Assembly (NCBI RefSeq): GCF_003957745.1
Contig: NZ_CP020373.1
Span: forward strand, 3,705,501 to 3,769,500
DNA: 64,000 nucleotides
Direction: 5' to 3'
Origin: Shewanella khirikhana
GTDB taxonomy: Bacteria > Pseudomonadota > Gammaproteobacteria > Enterobacterales > Shewanellaceae
Made by a program: the position numbers and the translations under genes. Positions 25,532-33,266 of the stretch are shown one piece after another. The notes under the pieces were generated by a model. The model worked only from the letters and a program-made list of their open reading frames with translations, ran no database searches and had not been told where the DNA came from. Positions within the stretch are counted from its first letter, which is position 1. Every line of letters starts with the position of its first letter.

Positions 25532-25834
25532 ATGTCCTGGATTTGCAAACATTGCCACACCAAGGTGGAAGACGACGCCTTTGAAATCTGCTGGCAGTGC
25601 AATACTCCCCGAGACGGCGAAGCGCCTGCTCCAAAAGCTGTGCTCGCATGTTTGCGCTGCCATACTCCCCTGCGTTTTGTCGGAAGCAAAGACTTTCATG
25701 AAGGCAGCCGTTGGGGCGTGCTGGGTGAACTGGGAGAGCTTTTCGTCAGCAAAGAAGCCCTCGACATGTATGCCTGCCAAAGCTGCGGCAAGGTGGAATT
25801 TTTTCTCACCGGCTATCAGGGCGAAGACGCCTAA
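25532..25834 (+). CDS. Zinc-ribbon protein with three Cys pairs
   Basis: The 100-residue cytoplasmic protein has paired cysteines C5/C8, C20/C23, C40/C43 and C82/C85, in MSWICKHC, ICWQCN, ACLRCH and ACQSCGK. The first two pairs look like one zinc ribbon and the last two like a second. The middle segment KDFHEGSRWGVLGELGELFVSKEAL-MYACQSCGK recurs in a small family of uncharacterised zinc-ribbon proteins. Role unknown. The ATG at 25532 follows AGGAGAAACCTG. It lies 29 bases after the membrane-protein gene in the same direction, possibly an operon from msrA. Confidence 0.75.
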   Translation: MSWICKHCHTKVEDDAFEICWQCNTPRDGEAPAPKAVLACLRCHTPLRFVGSKDFHEGSRWGVLGELGELFVSKEALDMYACQSCGKVEFFLTGYQGEDA

Positions 25835-25986
25835 TCTCAGGTAGCTGATGTCAGACAGAGCCGGATTCGCCACCTTGAATGCATTATCCACTCCATAAGA
25901 GAGCAGGCTGGGTGAGCAAGCACTCTGTGGTTTGTCCACCCGACCTGTCCTGGTCCTAACGTTTGCCCGGCAGAGCATACATCCAA

Positions 25987-26658
25987 CTACACCGCCAGTG
26001 GCGATGCCAAATCGGCGGCGAGCCCCTTAGCCTTGTCGAGCGCTTCGGCAACTGACTTCTGATGCCGCTCGTCGCCAAACTCCTGATATTCGGCGGCAAT
26101 ATGGAAAAACCGGCTGGCGCCGAGGTAGCGACTTAGCAGCTTAATGTGGGCGCCGAGATGGTCTTTGTGGGCCTGAGCACCGCCGGGCTCAAAGCCGGAT
26201 TCGCCGCAGGAGCTCAGCAGCACCAGGGTTTTACCGCTAAAAATCGGCTCTATCGGGCAATCGCCACGGGCTAAATCGAAGGAAAAGGTTTTATTGATAC
26301 GTATGACCTGATCAAACCAGGCCTTCAGCGCCGCTGGCATACCGTAGTTATACATGGGCGCCGAAATCACTATCAAATCCGCTGAAGCTACCTCATCTAT
26401 CAGTTCGTCAGAAAGCGCCAACACCTTCGCCTCTTCATCGCTAAGTTCGGTCTTCTTAAAACAGGCTGCAATCCAATCTACGCTGATAAAATCTGGTAGC
26501 GTCATTGCCAGGTCGCGCTGAATGTACTGGGCGTTTGGCTGCTGCGCCCGATAGCTTTTTACAAAGCAATCAGCCAATTTTCGGGAGATGGATTGATGCT
26601 GTGACTTTTCAGGGTCAAAGCTGCGGGCGCTGGAGTCGATTTGTAATAGTGTGGGCAT
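25987..26658 (-). CDS. azoR: FMN-dependent NADH-azoreductase / quinone reductase
   Basis: The 223 residues match the flavodoxin-like AzoR family, which reduces azo dyes and quinones with NADH. Features are the N-terminal LLQIDSSARSFDPEKSQHQSISRKLADCFV (phosphate loop of FMN), ADLIVISAPMYNYGMPAALKAWFDQVIR and LLSSCGESGFEPGG. The second ATG (26658) was chosen because AAGGA is spaced six bases from it. The longer frame has another ATG two codons earlier. It diverges from a LysR-type regulator gene, the common arrangement for such reductases. Confidence 0.88.
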   Translation of the reverse strand: MPTLLQIDSSARSFDPEKSQHQSISRKLADCFVKSYRAQQPNAQYIQRDLAMTLPDFISVDWIAACFKKTELSDEEAKVLALSDELIDEVASADLIVISAPMYNYGMPAALKAWFDQVIRINKTFSFDLARGDCPIEPIFSGKTLVLLSSCGESGFEPGGAQAHKDHLGAHIKLLSRYLGASRFFHIAAEYQEFGDERHQKSVAEALDKAKGLAADLASPLAV

Positions 26659-26768
26659 GGGCATTCCTTGGTGCAATTAAGACCATGGCATTTTTGCAAG
26701 CACCGCCTTGACGGACAAACGAGAAAACGCACACTATAACTTAGCTTACCTCATCTATATTACTCGCC

Positions 26769-27632
26769 ATGTTTTCACAGTTACCCTCGCTGAATAACCT
26801 CAAAGCCTTTGCGGCAGCGGCCCATTTCAACAGTTTTAAAGTCGCTGCCGAGGCACTTAACGTCACGCCAACCGCCATTTCTCATCAAATAAAGCATCTG
26901 GAGCAGTTTTTGAATGTTCGCCTGTTCGAGCGGCAGGTGCGCCAGGTGGTGTTAACAGCCGAAGGTGAAAAACTGGCAGCGACCACGGAGCGGATGTTCA
27001 GTGAACTCAGTAATACCCTGACAGAGCTGACCAAGCCTGCCACGCAAATCACAGTGTCCTGCTGCACCTCATTCGCCACCCTGTGGCTGGCACCGAGGCT
27101 TGCAGATTTTCAGCAGCGCTATCCAGACATCGACGTACAAATCCTTGCTAGCGACAGCCTGCAAGACTTCAGCGAAGCCACGCAGCTGGATATCGCCCTG
27201 CGCTACGGTAAAGGGGTGAATGAGGGGGAAATCTTGCTCGCGACCGAGACCCAAAGCTGCTACCAACTGAGCACCAACCTTCAGCCATCGGGCAAACTGT
27301 TTGTGACCCACTGGCGGGAGAGCAGCGCCCTTGGCAATCTGCCATGGCAGCAGCACCTTGACGGATTAGGCTTTACTATCAACAGTTTCGAGCAGGAGCA
27401 GTACACCCTGCAAGCGGTGCTGGCGGGGCAAGGAATGGCGCTTATCAGCAATGTGCTCGCCGAGTCCGTGGTCAAACAAGGGTGGCTTGCAAAGCAAAGT
27501 CACATGCCGGAATTTGCAGGTTACAACTATTGTCTGAGGCTAAATCCCAAGCGTGAGCACAACCATAGGGTGCGCGCCTTCGCCCATTGGTTGCAGCAAG
27601 AGTTTGCCACTTTAAATGCTCACACAGAATAA
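26769..27632 (+). CDS. LysR-type transcriptional regulator (GcvA-like)
   Basis: The 287 residues carry an N-terminal winged helix-turn-helix, LPSLNNLKAFAAAAHFNSFKVAAEALNVTPTAISHQIKHLEQFLNVRLFER. An effector-binding domain follows from about residue 95 (ITVSCCTSFATLWLAPRLADFQQRYPDIDVQI), ending in FAHWLQQEF. The SFKVAAEAL and VTPTAISHQI pattern is the GcvA-like branch. It sits 110 bases from azoR in the divergent direction, so control of azoR and itself is likely. No clear T-N11-A site stands out in the shared region. Confidence 0.9.
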   Translation: MFSQLPSLNNLKAFAAAAHFNSFKVAAEALNVTPTAISHQIKHLEQFLNVRLFERQVRQVVLTAEGEKLAATTERMFSELSNTLTELTKPATQITVSCCTSFATLWLAPRLADFQQRYPDIDVQILASDSLQDFSEATQLDIALRYGKGVNEGEILLATETQSCYQLSTNLQPSGKLFVTHWRESSALGNLPWQQHLDGLGFTINSFEQEQYTLQAVLAGQGMALISNVLAESVVKQGWLAKQSHMPEFAGYNYCLRLNPKREHNHRVRAFAHWLQQEFATLNAHTE

Positions 27633-27739
27633 AAATAGCAATAAATACAGCAATTTATCATACAAGATGCTTAACTGACCTGCGTTTTTGCTTTGGAAGG
27701 CTCGCCCTGGTTTACCGCTTTAAAGCAGGCCCCAGGAGT

Positions 27740-28177
27740 TTAGCGCGTAGGAGTTTTGTGCCTGGAGGCCGAACCCGAGTGACGCTGCTTTTTGTCAGCT
27801 TTCGCGGCATGCTGCATCAGACGCTGGAAGTTCGGGCATTCGAGGTAACTCGGAGCACTGCACTGAGCGGCGTGCCTCAGGCCATCGCGCATGGCGCGAA
27901 GCTGCTTGATCCGATCATCCAGCTCATCGGCCTTTTCCACCAGCTTGGCTTTGTCTATTTGCGGATTGCCATCGCGGCCGAGCATGCCGGCAATCTCATC
28001 CAGCGAAAACCCCGCCGACTGCCCCAACGCAATCAGGGCCAGTCGCTCCAAAATTCCGGGCGGAAACACCCGTTTCAGACCATCGCGGCCGATGGAGCGG
28101 ATAAGGCCTTTTTCCTCATAATATCTGAGCCTTGAAGCCGCAACGCCCGACTGTTTCGCTACCTGTGAAATGTCCAT
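27740..28177 (-). CDS. MerR family transcriptional regulator
   Basis: The 145-residue protein has the MerR helix-turn-helix at the start: MDISQVAKQSGVAASRLRYYEEKGLIRSIGRDGLKRVFPPGILERLALI. A dimer coiled-coil (DKAKLVEKADELDDRIKQLRAMRDGLRHA) and CSAPSYLECPNFQRLM with two cysteines follow. The tail is basic (KADKKQRHSGSASRHKTPTR). The ATG at 28177 follows AGGAGGATGTG, an excellent ribosome site. It diverges from the DUF2938 gene with a palindrome between them. Cysteines may respond to metal or oxidant, but the inducer is unknown. Confidence 0.88.
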   Translation of the reverse strand: MDISQVAKQSGVAASRLRYYEEKGLIRSIGRDGLKRVFPPGILERLALIALGQSAGFSLDEIAGMLGRDGNPQIDKAKLVEKADELDDRIKQLRAMRDGLRHAAQCSAPSYLECPNFQRLMQHAAKADKKQRHSGSASRHKTPTR

Positions 28178-28193
28178 CACATCCTCCTTGACC

Positions 28194-28207
28194 TCAAGTT
28201 GACTTGA
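28194..28207. promoter_or_regulatory. Candidate MerR operator between divergent genes
   Basis: TCAAGT-TG-ACTTGA is a perfect inverted repeat with a two-base centre, located between the MerR gene (start 28177) and the DUF2938 gene (start 28253). It overlaps TTGACT, a possible -35 hexamer for the plus-strand gene, which would fit MerR-type activation. Confidence 0.55.
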
Positions 28208-28252
28208 AGTTGTACCCTGCAACCTGCTTAACCACAAGGACGGAACACAAGA

Positions 28253-28744
28253 ATGCTACTTTTGCTGCAAATACTGATAATTGGCGTGGGGGCAACCCTG
28301 ATAATGGATCTCTGGGCAATGCTCAGACTCAGGCTGTTTGGGGTGCCTTCGCTGAACTATGCCATGGTTGGCCGCTGGCTGCTGTGGATGCCCAAAGGGC
28401 GCTTTACTCATAGTCCGATAACGGCAGCCGCACCGCAGCAGGGCGAGGCCCTGGCAGGCTGGCTCGCCCATTACGCCATCGGCATCGCTTTTGCCGGACT
28501 GCTGCTGCCATTTGCCGGTGCCACCTGGTTTACTGAGCCCACCTTAGCCCCGGCAATCGCCCTCGGGCTTGTTACAGTGGCAGCGCCGTTTTTGTTACTG
28601 CAACCGGCGATGGGTATGGGCATTGCGGCCTCACGGGCGCCCAAGCCATGGCATGCCCGCGTGCACAGCCTGCTCACCCACGCCGTGTTTGGTTTAGGCC
28701 TGTACCTCAGTGCTCTTATCATCAAGCCGCTTGCGCTGCTTTAA
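28253..28744 (+). CDS. DUF2938 family membrane protein
   Basis: The 163 residues contain about five hydrophobic helices and match DUF2938: GVGATLIMDLWAMLRLRLFGVPSLNYAMVGRWLLWMPKGRF, GWLAHYAIGIAFAGLLLPFAG and a C-terminal PWHARVHSLLTHAVFGLGLYL. It is an inner-membrane protein of unknown function. The gene is divergent from the MerR regulator, which probably controls it. It is followed by a strong bidirectional terminator shared with ygiQ. Confidence 0.85.
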   Translation: MLLLLQILIIGVGATLIMDLWAMLRLRLFGVPSLNYAMVGRWLLWMPKGRFTHSPITAAAPQQGEALAGWLAHYAIGIAFAGLLLPFAGATWFTEPTLAPAIALGLVTVAAPFLLLQPAMGMGIAASRAPKPWHARVHSLLTHAVFGLGLYLSALIIKPLALL

Positions 28745-28781
28745 CGGCAAATATCGAGTTGATTGGCGGGTCGCTGAAAAC

Positions 28782-28809
28782 AAAAACGCCGCATTGTGCG
28801 GCGTTTTTT
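28782..28809. terminator. Bidirectional terminator between DUF2938 and ygiQ
   Basis: ACGCCGCA, a TTG loop and TGCGGCGT are flanked by A and T runs, so termination can occur on either strand. Confidence 0.85.
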
Positions 28810-28840
28810 ATGACTCAAGCTTCATTTTTATGATTCAAGC

Positions 28841-31213
28841 TTATTTGCTCGGCCTGCGGCTTTGCCCTTGTCCGGCAGGCTTTGGCTTGCCGAATATAGG
28901 TTTGGCGCCGGGGCGTGGATTGCTGCCTTTGCCTTTATTCGGGCTACTTTTATTCGGGCCACTTTTAGCAGGAGCCGGGCCTGCACCGCCTTTACCCTGA
29001 GGCTTGGCTTTAGTGGCGCCTGAGGCTTTTTCGGCCGGGCCTTTGCGGTCGTCAAACTGGTTGCCACTGAAGCGGGTAAAGGCTTTTTGCCCCTTACCAG
29101 CCTTGTCGTTGCGGGCTTTTCCGTTTTGACCCTTGGCGGCCCACTGTTCGGCGCGGCCTTCCGGCGGCACCAGATGCTGGGTGCCTGTGCCAATCAGGTG
29201 CTCTTTGCCCATGGCAATCAGAGCTTCGCGGATAAGCGGCCAGCCAGCGCTGTCGTGATAACGCAGCAGTGCCTTGTGCAGGCGACGCTGACGGCCCTTT
29301 TTCGGTACCGGTACTTCTTCACTGCTGTGTTTGATGTTTTTCAGCGAGTTCAGCTCGGTATGGTAGATGGTGGTGGCATTGGCCATCGGCGATGGATAGA
29401 AGTTCTGCACCTGATCCAGCTTGAACTTGTGCTCCTTAAGCCACAGCGCCAGGTTCACCATGTCTTCATCTGTGGTGCCCGGATGGGCCGAGATGAAGTA
29501 AGGAATAAGAAACTGCTCCTTGCCCGCCTCTTTGGAGAACTTGTCAAACAGCTCTTTGAACTTGTCGTAGGTGCCCATGCCGGGCTTCATCATCTTCGAC
29601 AGCGGCCCTTCTTCGGTATGCTCAGGGGCAATCTTCAGGTAACCACCCACATGGTACTTGGCCAGTTCTTTCACATAGCGTGGATCTTCAATGGCCAGAT
29701 CGTAACGTACGCCTGAGGCAATCAGCACCTTCTTAATGCCGGGCACATCACGGGCGGCGCGGTACAAATCGATGGTGTGCTGATGATCTGTGTCCAGATG
29801 GCCGCAGATGCTGGGGAATACACACGATAGACGACGACAGGTCTTTTCGGCCTTTTCGCTCTTACAGCCCAAACGATACATGTTGGCGGTGGGGCCGCCG
29901 AGGTCGGAAATCACCCCGGTAAAGCCCGGCACCTTGGCCTGAATATCTTTGATTTCGCGGACAATAGATTCTTTTGAACGACTCTGGATGATCCGGCCTT
30001 CGTGCTCCGTAATAGAGCAGAAGGAACAGCCACCAAAGCAGCCACGCATGATGTTGATCGAGGTCTTAATCATGTCGTAGGCAGGAATTTTTTCCTTGCC
30101 GTACACAGGGTGTGGCACCCGCTTGTAAGGCAGGTCAAACACCGCATCCATCTCTTCGGTGGACAATGGCCATGCCGGTGGATTGACCCACACACCACGA
30201 TCGCCATGGGGTTGGAACAGCGCGCGGGCACAACCGGGGTTTTGCTCCTGGTGCAAAATACGCGAGGCGTGGGCGTACAGGTATCTGTCTTCGCTCACCC
30301 GCTCGAAAGCCGGCAGCAGCACATAGGTTTGCTCCCATGGGCGAGGCTTGGGTGGCTGAATGCTGATGGGCTTGGCCACGGTCACGCCATCGGGCGCGGT
30401 TTCGTCGTTAAACACCTTGGTATCGCTGGGGCCAGACAGGTTCTGACAGCCCACATCATCGGCGCCATAAGGGTTGGGGATAGGGTCGATTTTATGCAGC
30501 TGGTCGATTTTGCGCGAATCCATGCCGCGCCAGCCAGGCATAGGGGTTTTGCTGATAACCGCGGTGCCGCGCACATCAGTAAGTTCGCTGGCACTTTCGC
30601 CGCGGGCCAGACGATGGGCGATTTCCACCAAGGGCCGCTCGGCGTTGCCGTACACCAGGACGTCGGCCTTGGCGTCGAAAATCACGCTGCGGCGCACTTT
30701 ATCGGACCAATAATCGTAGTGGGCGATGCGGCGCAGGCTGGCCTCGATACCGCCAATCACCACAGGCACCTCTTTAAAGGCTTCTTTGCAGCGCTGGGTA
30801 TACACGGTCACGGCCCGGTCGGGGCGTTTGCCGCCGATATTGCCGGGGGTGTAGGCGTCGTCGTGGCGCAGTTTGCGGTCAGCCGTGTAACGGTTGATCA
30901 TCGAATCCATGTTGCCCGCGGTTACCCCAAAAAACAGATTGGGGCGGCCAAGCTTCATAAAGTCGTCTTTGCTGGACCAGTCGGGCTGGGAAATAATGCC
31001 GACCCGATAGCCCTGCGCTTCCAGCATGCGGCCAATCACCGCCATGCCGAAGCTTGGGTGATCCACATAGGCATCGCCGGTCACAATGATGATGTCACAG
31101 CTGTCCCAGCCCAGTTTGTCCATTTCGGCACGGGACATAGGCAAAAAAGGAGCGGTGCCGTAACACTCGGCCCAATACTTTGGATAGTTGAAAAGGCTGG
31201 CTTCAACGCGCAT
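28841..31213 (-). CDS. ygiQ: YgiQ family radical SAM protein
   Basis: The 790-residue protein matches YgiQ over about residues 1-650. The N-terminal domain begins FNYPKYWAECYGTAPFLPMSRAEMDKLGWDSCDIIIVTGDAYVDHPSFGM. The radical SAM iron-sulfur site is RGCFGGCSFCSITEHEGR (three Cys), and MKPGMGTYDKFKELFDKFSKEAGKEQF lies later. YgiQ is widespread, but its reaction is unknown. The last ~140 residues are basic and low in complexity (Lys, Gly, Pro, Ala), as in many family members. The start is the first ATG, with a weak ribosome site. It stands alone between two terminator-flanked genes. Confidence 0.95.
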   Translation of the reverse strand: MRVEASLFNYPKYWAECYGTAPFLPMSRAEMDKLGWDSCDIIIVTGDAYVDHPSFGMAVIGRMLEAQGYRVGIISQPDWSSKDDFMKLGRPNLFFGVTAGNMDSMINRYTADRKLRHDDAYTPGNIGGKRPDRAVTVYTQRCKEAFKEVPVVIGGIEASLRRIAHYDYWSDKVRRSVIFDAKADVLVYGNAERPLVEIAHRLARGESASELTDVRGTAVISKTPMPGWRGMDSRKIDQLHKIDPIPNPYGADDVGCQNLSGPSDTKVFNDETAPDGVTVAKPISIQPPKPRPWEQTYVLLPAFERVSEDRYLYAHASRILHQEQNPGCARALFQPHGDRGVWVNPPAWPLSTEEMDAVFDLPYKRVPHPVYGKEKIPAYDMIKTSINIMRGCFGGCSFCSITEHEGRIIQSRSKESIVREIKDIQAKVPGFTGVISDLGGPTANMYRLGCKSEKAEKTCRRLSCVFPSICGHLDTDHQHTIDLYRAARDVPGIKKVLIASGVRYDLAIEDPRYVKELAKYHVGGYLKIAPEHTEEGPLSKMMKPGMGTYDKFKELFDKFSKEAGKEQFLIPYFISAHPGTTDEDMVNLALWLKEHKFKLDQVQNFYPSPMANATTIYHTELNSLKNIKHSSEEVPVPKKGRQRRLHKALLRYHDSAGWPLIREALIAMGKEHLIGTGTQHLVPPEGRAEQWAAKGQNGKARNDKAGKGQKAFTRFSGNQFDDRKGPAEKASGATKAKPQGKGGAGPAPAKSGPNKSSPNKGKGSNPRPGAKPIFGKPKPAGQGQSRRPSK

Positions 31214-31358
31214 GACAAAACCCGACGATGCTAATCACAACAGACACCGCCCGCTGGCGATGCATTTCAAGGGCGCGGAGTATAACAGGACTCCGCCCTT
31301 AAGTGTGACCAAAAAACCACCAAAACCCGAGTTTTTTTGTCAACTGTTGTTGGGGGCA

Positions 31359-31763
31359 TTATTGGGGCGCGCCGAGCACCCAAAGGCCCAGATTAATTAC
31401 CGCAGCGGCGCAGATCAGCAGCCAGGTGATCAGGGTGCCGTAAAAGCGTCCCGGATGGTAACCGCCGCGCCCGTGACTGAGTCCAATGCCATGCAGCACC
31501 CGGGCCACCAGCCAGGCCGCGCCCATTACGTGCAGATACAGAGCACTCAGGCCATTCATTTCGGCGCAGGCCAACAGCAGCAGGAACATGGGGGCATATT
31601 CAAGAAAATTGCCGTGAACCCGCATGGCGATTTCCAGCGCCTTGTTGTCTGCAGAGCCCAGGCCGATTTTTTCCCGTTTGCGAATACGTACGACTCCCCA
31701 GGCGTAAACCAACATCAACAGGGCCGAAAGACTGACATACAAGGCTGTTACCGAAAGCGGCAT
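31359..31763 (-). CDS. MAPEG family membrane protein
   Basis: The 134 residues form four helices with the MAPEG pattern: VRIRKREKIGLGSADNKALEIAMRVHGNFLEYAPMFLLLL (residues 25-64) and HVMGAAWLVARVLHGIGLSH. The R-x-H-x-N-x-x-E-Y/F-A/V-P signature is present as RVHGNFLEYAP. MAPEG proteins are membrane glutathione S-transferase-like or eicosanoid-pathway enzymes in eukaryotes. The bacterial role is unclear. It is transcribed alone, divergent from the exporter gene. Confidence 0.92.
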   Translation of the reverse strand: MPLSVTALYVSLSALLMLVYAWGVVRIRKREKIGLGSADNKALEIAMRVHGNFLEYAPMFLLLLACAEMNGLSALYLHVMGAAWLVARVLHGIGLSHGRGGYHPGRFYGTLITWLLICAAAVINLGLWVLGAPQ

Positions 31764-31897
31764 AAAATTCTCCAGGTGGCAATATTGTTTGCATCGCCAT
31801 TAAATCCCGTTAACCCTTTGGCTGCAACTTAGGGTATTATTCGCGCGCCTGAGCATGGGGTACAGGCTGGCACATTGACAAGGCGAGTGAACCGCGC

Positions 31898-33118
31898 GTG
31901 GACAACGCAGAATTTATTGAAAAACGTCGCTTTATTATTAAGTTAGGTAAGGCACTGCATAAGTTTGGTACTCCGGCATATCGGCTGGAAGGCCACCTGC
32001 AGAACGTTTCCCGCATGCTGGGCATTGAGGGCTACTTCCTGATTTCGCCCACCTCGATGACCTTTGTGCTGCAGCACGACGCCGATCAGGAATACAACCA
32101 CGTTGCCCGGGTAAAGCCAGGCGACCTGGATTTGGGCTCACTGGCCCGCACCGACGAACTGGTGGATGAGCTTATCAGCGGCAAACGCACGCTGCAGGAA
32201 GCCATGGACCGCCTCGAAGAAATCATCAACAAACCCAATCCCTACGGCCCGCTGCTGACCCTGCTGGCGTTTGGCTCATCGGCCGCCGCCTTTGCGATGC
32301 TGATGGGCAGCGGCTGGAACGATGTGTTCTGGTCAGGCATGCTGGGGCTGATTGTGTATGGTCTGGTGCATCGCGCCGAGCGCTCCAAGCGGATGGCCGA
32401 AATGCTCGAACCACTTTCCGCCATTGTTTGCGCCCTTGCCGCCACCGGCATCAGCCAGTTCGATCCGGGTATCAATATTCCGGTGGTTATCCTTTCGGGC
32501 ATCATCATCTTTATTCCCGGCCTTGCCCTCACCCTGGGGCTGGCAGAGCTTGCCGCGCGGGATCTGATGTCCGGCACCATGCGCATCATGGATGCGGTGA
32601 TGCTGCTGTTTAAACTCTATTTCGGTGCCATTCTGGGCATGGTGGTAGGTAAGGCACTGTTTGGTGAGGCGATTTATGTTGAGCCCCAGCCCGTGCCCAA
32701 GCTGGCGGTGTGGTCTGCGGTACCGATACTGTCGATGGCGCTGGTGATTATCTTCAAGGCACGCATGAAAGATGCGCCCTGGGGGGTACTGGCCGGTATT
32801 GTCGCCTTCTTCTCGGCCATGGCCGGAGGTATCTACCTGGGTGACAGTATAGGTATCTTTATCGGCGCCTTCGCCGTGGGTATCTACTCAAACCTGTTTG
32901 CCCGCTGGATGAAGGCGCCGGCCTCGATTGCCCTGCTGCAAGGCATAGTTATTCTGGTTCCAGGCAGCAAAACCTACATAGGTCTGAACGTACTTATCTC
33001 GGGCGAAACCATGCTTAATCAGGCCCATATCGGTTCACAGATATTCCTGATTTTCATGTCGCTGATTGCCGGATTGATCTTCGCCAACGTGGCCGTTCCG
33101 CCGCGCAGAACCCTCTGA
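31898..33118 (+). CDS. Threonine/serine exporter family protein (ThrE-like, fused YjjP-YjjB)
   Basis: The 406 residues join two parts that are separate in E. coli. A YjjP-like N-terminal region (about residues 1-260, with FIIKLGKALHKFGTPAYRLEGHL and GIEGYFLISPTSMTFVL) precedes a YjjB-like C-terminal region (KDAPWGVLAGIVAFFSAMAGG and VPGSKTYIGLN). It has about ten helices in the inner membrane and probably exports amino acids or related small acids. The start is GTG at 31898 with AAGGCGAG 12 bases upstream. An upstream ATG is absent. The single-gene fused form is common in this family. Confidence 0.85.
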   Translation: MDNAEFIEKRRFIIKLGKALHKFGTPAYRLEGHLQNVSRMLGIEGYFLISPTSMTFVLQHDADQEYNHVARVKPGDLDLGSLARTDELVDELISGKRTLQEAMDRLEEIINKPNPYGPLLTLLAFGSSAAAFAMLMGSGWNDVFWSGMLGLIVYGLVHRAERSKRMAEMLEPLSAIVCALAATGISQFDPGINIPVVILSGIIIFIPGLALTLGLAELAARDLMSGTMRIMDAVMLLFKLYFGAILGMVVGKALFGEAIYVEPQPVPKLAVWSAVPILSMALVIIFKARMKDAPWGVLAGIVAFFSAMAGGIYLGDSIGIFIGAFAVGIYSNLFARWMKAPASIALLQGIVILVPGSKTYIGLNVLISGETMLNQAHIGSQIFLIFMSLIAGLIFANVAVPPRRTL

Positions 33119-33122
33119 TTTT

Positions 33123-33154
33123 AAGGGGCTGGCAGTCGAAAGTACCAGCCCCTT
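33123..33154 (+). terminator. Possible terminator after the exporter gene
   Basis: AAGGGGCTGG and CCAGCCCCTT pair perfectly over ten bases around a 12-base loop, but only TATTTCA follows, so the T-tract is weak. Confidence 0.45.
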
Positions 33155-33266
33155 ATTTCACTTAAGCTTAAGTAACAATTTAAGTTTTTTTCAAAGCAGC
33201 CTTGACTATCCCCCGGCTTACGGTGTTAATGAAATGTAGAGACCTACGGCTGCAAAGGGGATGGCA

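Noticed and set aside
30002..31234. A 410-codon plus-strand frame opposite ygiQ
   Set aside because: It is the antisense shadow of a firmly recognised radical SAM gene, without a ribosome site or recognisable protein features.
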